Shown here: in pieces, positions 6,907 through 8,480 of the stretch
Position numbering within the stretch: the stretch's first letter is position 1
Layout: every line of letters begins with the position of its first letter
Origin: Bacteroidota bacterium
Lineage (GTDB): Bacteria > Bacteroidota > Bacteroidia > Bacteroidales > VadinHA17
Assembly (NCBI GenBank): GCA_012838685.1
Contig: DUOU01000123.1
Location: 1 to 8,480 of the forward strand
Length of the DNA stretch: 8,480 nucleotides
Reading direction: 5' to 3'
The notes under the pieces: model-generated
Seen by the model: only the letters and a program-made list of their open reading frames with translations
Databases searched by the model: none
What the model was told of the DNA's origin: nothing
Made by a program: the position numbers and the translations under genes

Positions 6907-7602
6907 TTACAATGGGAATTCCCTTACTAGGTTTATATTGCCGTCATCCCTTTTTATGCCAACCAGAACGAAGTCGAACCTGTCCATGGCGGTACAGAGG
7001 AAGAAATCGCTTGGCGGCGAGAATTTCTCGTTTTCCTTCAGGAAAAAACGTTTGCCCGATGTCGACTTGAGCGCCTCAATTTCGGTTTTAATGTCGATAT
7101 GGCTGTTTTTGAGTCCGGCCTCTATGGCCCTGGCGCATAAAAGATCTTCATCGGCCGACTCTTTGGCGCAATAGCCCATGGCTACCAGCGACACGACCGA
7201 AGGATCCGCTTTTTTGATATATCTGACTATGGCTGATACGTTTACCAGGCTGCCGGCAATAACGGTGTCGGCGTTGGTAGCGTTAACAAGCCCGTTGGTT
7301 CCGGCCGTTGTTGTATGGATAACCGTTTTGCCCTCCAGGTTGGCCGCCAACAGCTCCGTGGGACTGTTCCCGAAGTCGAATCCCGGAACCTTCTTTTCGC
7401 CCCTTTCGCCCACTAATACGCAGTTTTTGTACTTTTTTTTCAGCTCGAAAGCCTTTTCCACCTTATCTGTCGATATTATTGCCGTTGCCCCCGCATCGTA
7501 AGCGTAGCAGGCAACCGAAAAAGCCCTGAAAACATCGATGATAACGGTCAGCCCTTCGGCCTTTTTGGCTCCAGCGGTGAATTCGAGTATATTGATCTTC
7601 AT
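6907..7602 (-). CDS. comB: ComB-family 2-phosphosulfolactate phosphatase-like protein
   Basis: 231 residues, close to the family's normal length. ComB is a Mg2+-dependent phosphatase that converts 2-phosphosulfolactate to sulfolactate, a step in coenzyme M synthesis in methanogens; bacterial relatives are common and mostly untested. Family motifs: IIDVFRAFSV (21-30, the usual DxxRA motif), GERGEKKVPGFDFGNSP (65-81), HTTTAGTNGL (96-105) and GYCAKESADEDLLCA (143-157). No signal peptide or membrane segment, so cytoplasmic. The ATG at 7602 follows an A/T-rich leader and a -7 box at 7635-7628. The NamZ-like gene starts 30 nt after its stop, suggesting one transcript. No comA (phosphosulfolactate synthase) or sulfolactate dehydrogenase is in the window, so the true substrate in this organism is open. 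The symbol is given for the family, not for a proven role. Confidence 0.88.
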   Translation of the reverse strand: MKINILEFTAGAKKAEGLTVIIDVFRAFSVACYAYDAGATAIISTDKVEKAFELKKKYKNCVLVGERGEKKVPGFDFGNSPTELLAANLEGKTVIHTTTAGTNGLVNATNADTVIAGSLVNVSAIVRYIKKADPSVVSLVAMGYCAKESADEDLLCARAIEAGLKNSHIDIKTEIEALKSTSGKRFFLKENEKFSPPSDFFLCTAMDRFDFVLVGIKRDDGNINLVREFPL

Positions 7603-7627
7603 TGTTTATTTTGATGGATTGATCGGA

Positions 7628-7635
7628 CAAACATA
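7628..7635 (-). promoter_or_regulatory. Candidate -7 box for comB/namZ-like operon
   Basis: On the minus strand TATGTTTG fits TAnnTTTG. Transcription would begin near 7621, giving a leader of about 18 nt before the comB ATG at 7602. The -33 element is weak. The placement within a divergent gap and the correct orientation support it. Confidence 0.4.
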
Positions 7636-7645
7636 TAAAAAATGG

Positions 7646-7659
7646 CGGCATTAGAGCCG
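7646..7659. repeat. Small palindrome between the divergent promoters (motif copy 2)
   Basis: CGGC (7646-7649) and GCCG (7656-7659) flank ATTAGA, and outer AAT (7641-7643) and ATT (7660-7662) can extend the symmetry across a GG bulge. It lies between the two divergent -7 boxes and carries the GGCTCTAATG core (minus strand, 7658-7649) that is also found after gntP. It could be an operator serving both promoters. Confidence 0.3.
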
Positions 7660-7669
7660 ATTAATACTA

Positions 7670-7677
7670 TACTTTTG
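7670..7677 (+). promoter_or_regulatory. Candidate -7 box for the yihY-like gene
   Basis: TACTTTTG fits TAnnTTTG. Transcription would start near 7684, leaving a roughly 30-nt A/T-rich leader before the ATG at 7714. No clear TTTG occurs at the expected spacing upstream; the small palindrome occupies that place. Confidence 0.4.
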
Positions 7678-7713
7678 TATATTTGGTACCTGTTTTTCAC
7701 TAACTAAATAAAT

Positions 7714-8480
7714 ATGGCCAATCCTTTCTCATGGGCGATCGATAAGATAAAGAATCTTAACGATCTCATATGGCACACACCACTATCGAATCTGACCAAA
7801 AGAAAAACCTTTCTCCTCAAGCAGTTCAGGATTTTATATGTAGCTATAAAAGGTTTTGTGAAAGATAGGGTGCAGACTCAGGCTTCGGCGCTGACATTGA
7901 ACACGCTTTTATCCATTATTCCGTTGGCGGCGATTGTTTTCGCGATAGCCAAGGGTTTTGGACTGGAACAGAACCTTATAGACGAGTTGTCCATGGAGTT
8001 CCAGTCGCACCAGGAGATTCTCAACTGGTTGTTGAATATAGCCCAAAGCGCTCTTCAGCAGACAAAAGGAGGCTATCTGGCCGGTATCGGCGTCATTATC
8101 CTGCTCTATTCCGTTATGGCGCTGTTGGGGAATATCGAAAATTCGTTCAACCATATCTGGCAGATATCGAGTTCAAGACCATGGAGCAGGAAGTTTACGG
8201 ATTACCTGACCATTATGCTGATAGCTCCGGTGTTTATGATCTTGTCGGGCAGTATAACCGTCTTTATCGGCACAAAACTTACGGAGTTTATCTCTTCCGC
8301 TAAAATTCTATCCTCTTTGAAGCCGCTTGTAGGTTTCTCCATCAAGCTGGCTCCCTATTTCCTGACCTGGACAATCCTGACGATTGTTTACATGATCATT
8401 CCAAATACAAAGGTCAATTTTGTTCCGGCACTTGTGGCGGGGATTATCGCCGGTACAGGTTTAAAACTGTTGCAGTGGGC
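7714..8480 (+). CDS. YihY/BrkB-family inner-membrane protein, N-terminal part (truncated by window end)
   Basis: The frame is open from ATG 7714 to the window edge, giving 255 residues. The family (YihY/BrkB, once misassigned as ribonuclease BN) consists of polytopic inner-membrane proteins of uncertain function. A cytoplasmic, amphipathic N-terminus (about 1-55) is followed by the family's first block ASALTLNTLLSIIPLAAI (57-74), a segment at about 121-138, the conserved NIENSFNHIW (140-149), and further membrane segments at about 163-187, 208-229 and 236-253. At least five membrane segments are visible; about one more and any C-terminal extension would lie beyond the edge. The start is supported by an A/T-rich leader and a -7 box about 40 nt upstream, and an in-frame alternative is not needed. 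It is divergent from comB with a 111-bp shared gap. Family is firm; role is not known. Confidence 0.9.
   Translation, partial: MANPFSWAIDKIKNLNDLIWHTPLSNLTKRKTFLLKQFRILYVAIKGFVKDRVQTQASALTLNTLLSIIPLAAIVFAIAKGFGLEQNLIDELSMEFQSHQEILNWLLNIAQSALQQTKGGYLAGIGVIILLYSVMALLGNIENSFNHIWQISSSRPWSRKFTDYLTIMLIAPVFMILSGSITVFIGTKLTEFISSAKILSSLKPLVGFSIKLAPYFLTWTILTIVYMIIPNTKVNFVPALVAGIIAGTGLKLLQW

Noticed and set aside
6677..7174. 165-codon plus-strand frame across the comB and NamZ-like genes
   Set aside because: It is antisense to two genes with clear family motifs and spans their junction.

Overview
The window looks like a chromosomal segment from a member of the Bacteroidota, most likely near Bacteroidales/Marinilabiliales. 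The reasons are indirect but agree: starts lack Shine-Dalgarno sequences and have A/T-rich leaders, several intergenic gaps carry the TAnnTTTG -7 box of this phylum, and the gene content is typical of it (GH16 lipoprotein, DUF1343/NamZ-like protein, bacterial ComB-like protein, long GroES-like protein, YihY membrane protein). No rRNA, tRNA, CRISPR array or transposase was seen.

Layout. Bases 2-1723 (+) are the C-terminal part of a type I restriction HsdR subunit, cut by the left edge and clearly more A+T-rich than what follows, which suggests the right end of an acquired restriction-modification locus. From 1791 the composition shifts to G+C-richer DNA: a GH16 beta-glucanase-like lipoprotein (1791-2621) and a GntP-family sugar-acid permease (2683-4044), both on +. 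A 169-bp spacer with two perfect inverted repeats and a -7 box leads to a translationally coupled pair, a 127-residue GroES-like protein (4214-4597) and a PfkB kinase of the 2-keto-3-deoxygluconate kinase type (4594-5673). Convergent to these, on -, are comB-like (7602-6907) and a DUF1343/NamZ-like gene (6876-5704), 30 nt apart and probably one operon. A 111-bp divergent promoter region with a small palindrome separates comB from a YihY/BrkB-family membrane protein (7714 onward), which runs off the right edge.

How the genes may work together. GntP plus the KDG-kinase-like protein suggest uptake and phosphorylation of an aldonate or related keto-sugar acid, but no dehydratase, aldolase or regulator is present, so the pathway is incomplete here. 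The GroES-like gene sharing an ATGA overlap with the kinase is the most unusual arrangement. The NamZ-like protein lacks a signal peptide, so if it acts on muropeptides or N-acetylmuramic acid conjugates it would do so in the cytoplasm. No multi-gene system that is clearly new is evident; the best leads are the GroES-like/kinase pair, the intracellular GPQHG-type NamZ protein next to ComB, and the repeated palindromic intergenic motif.
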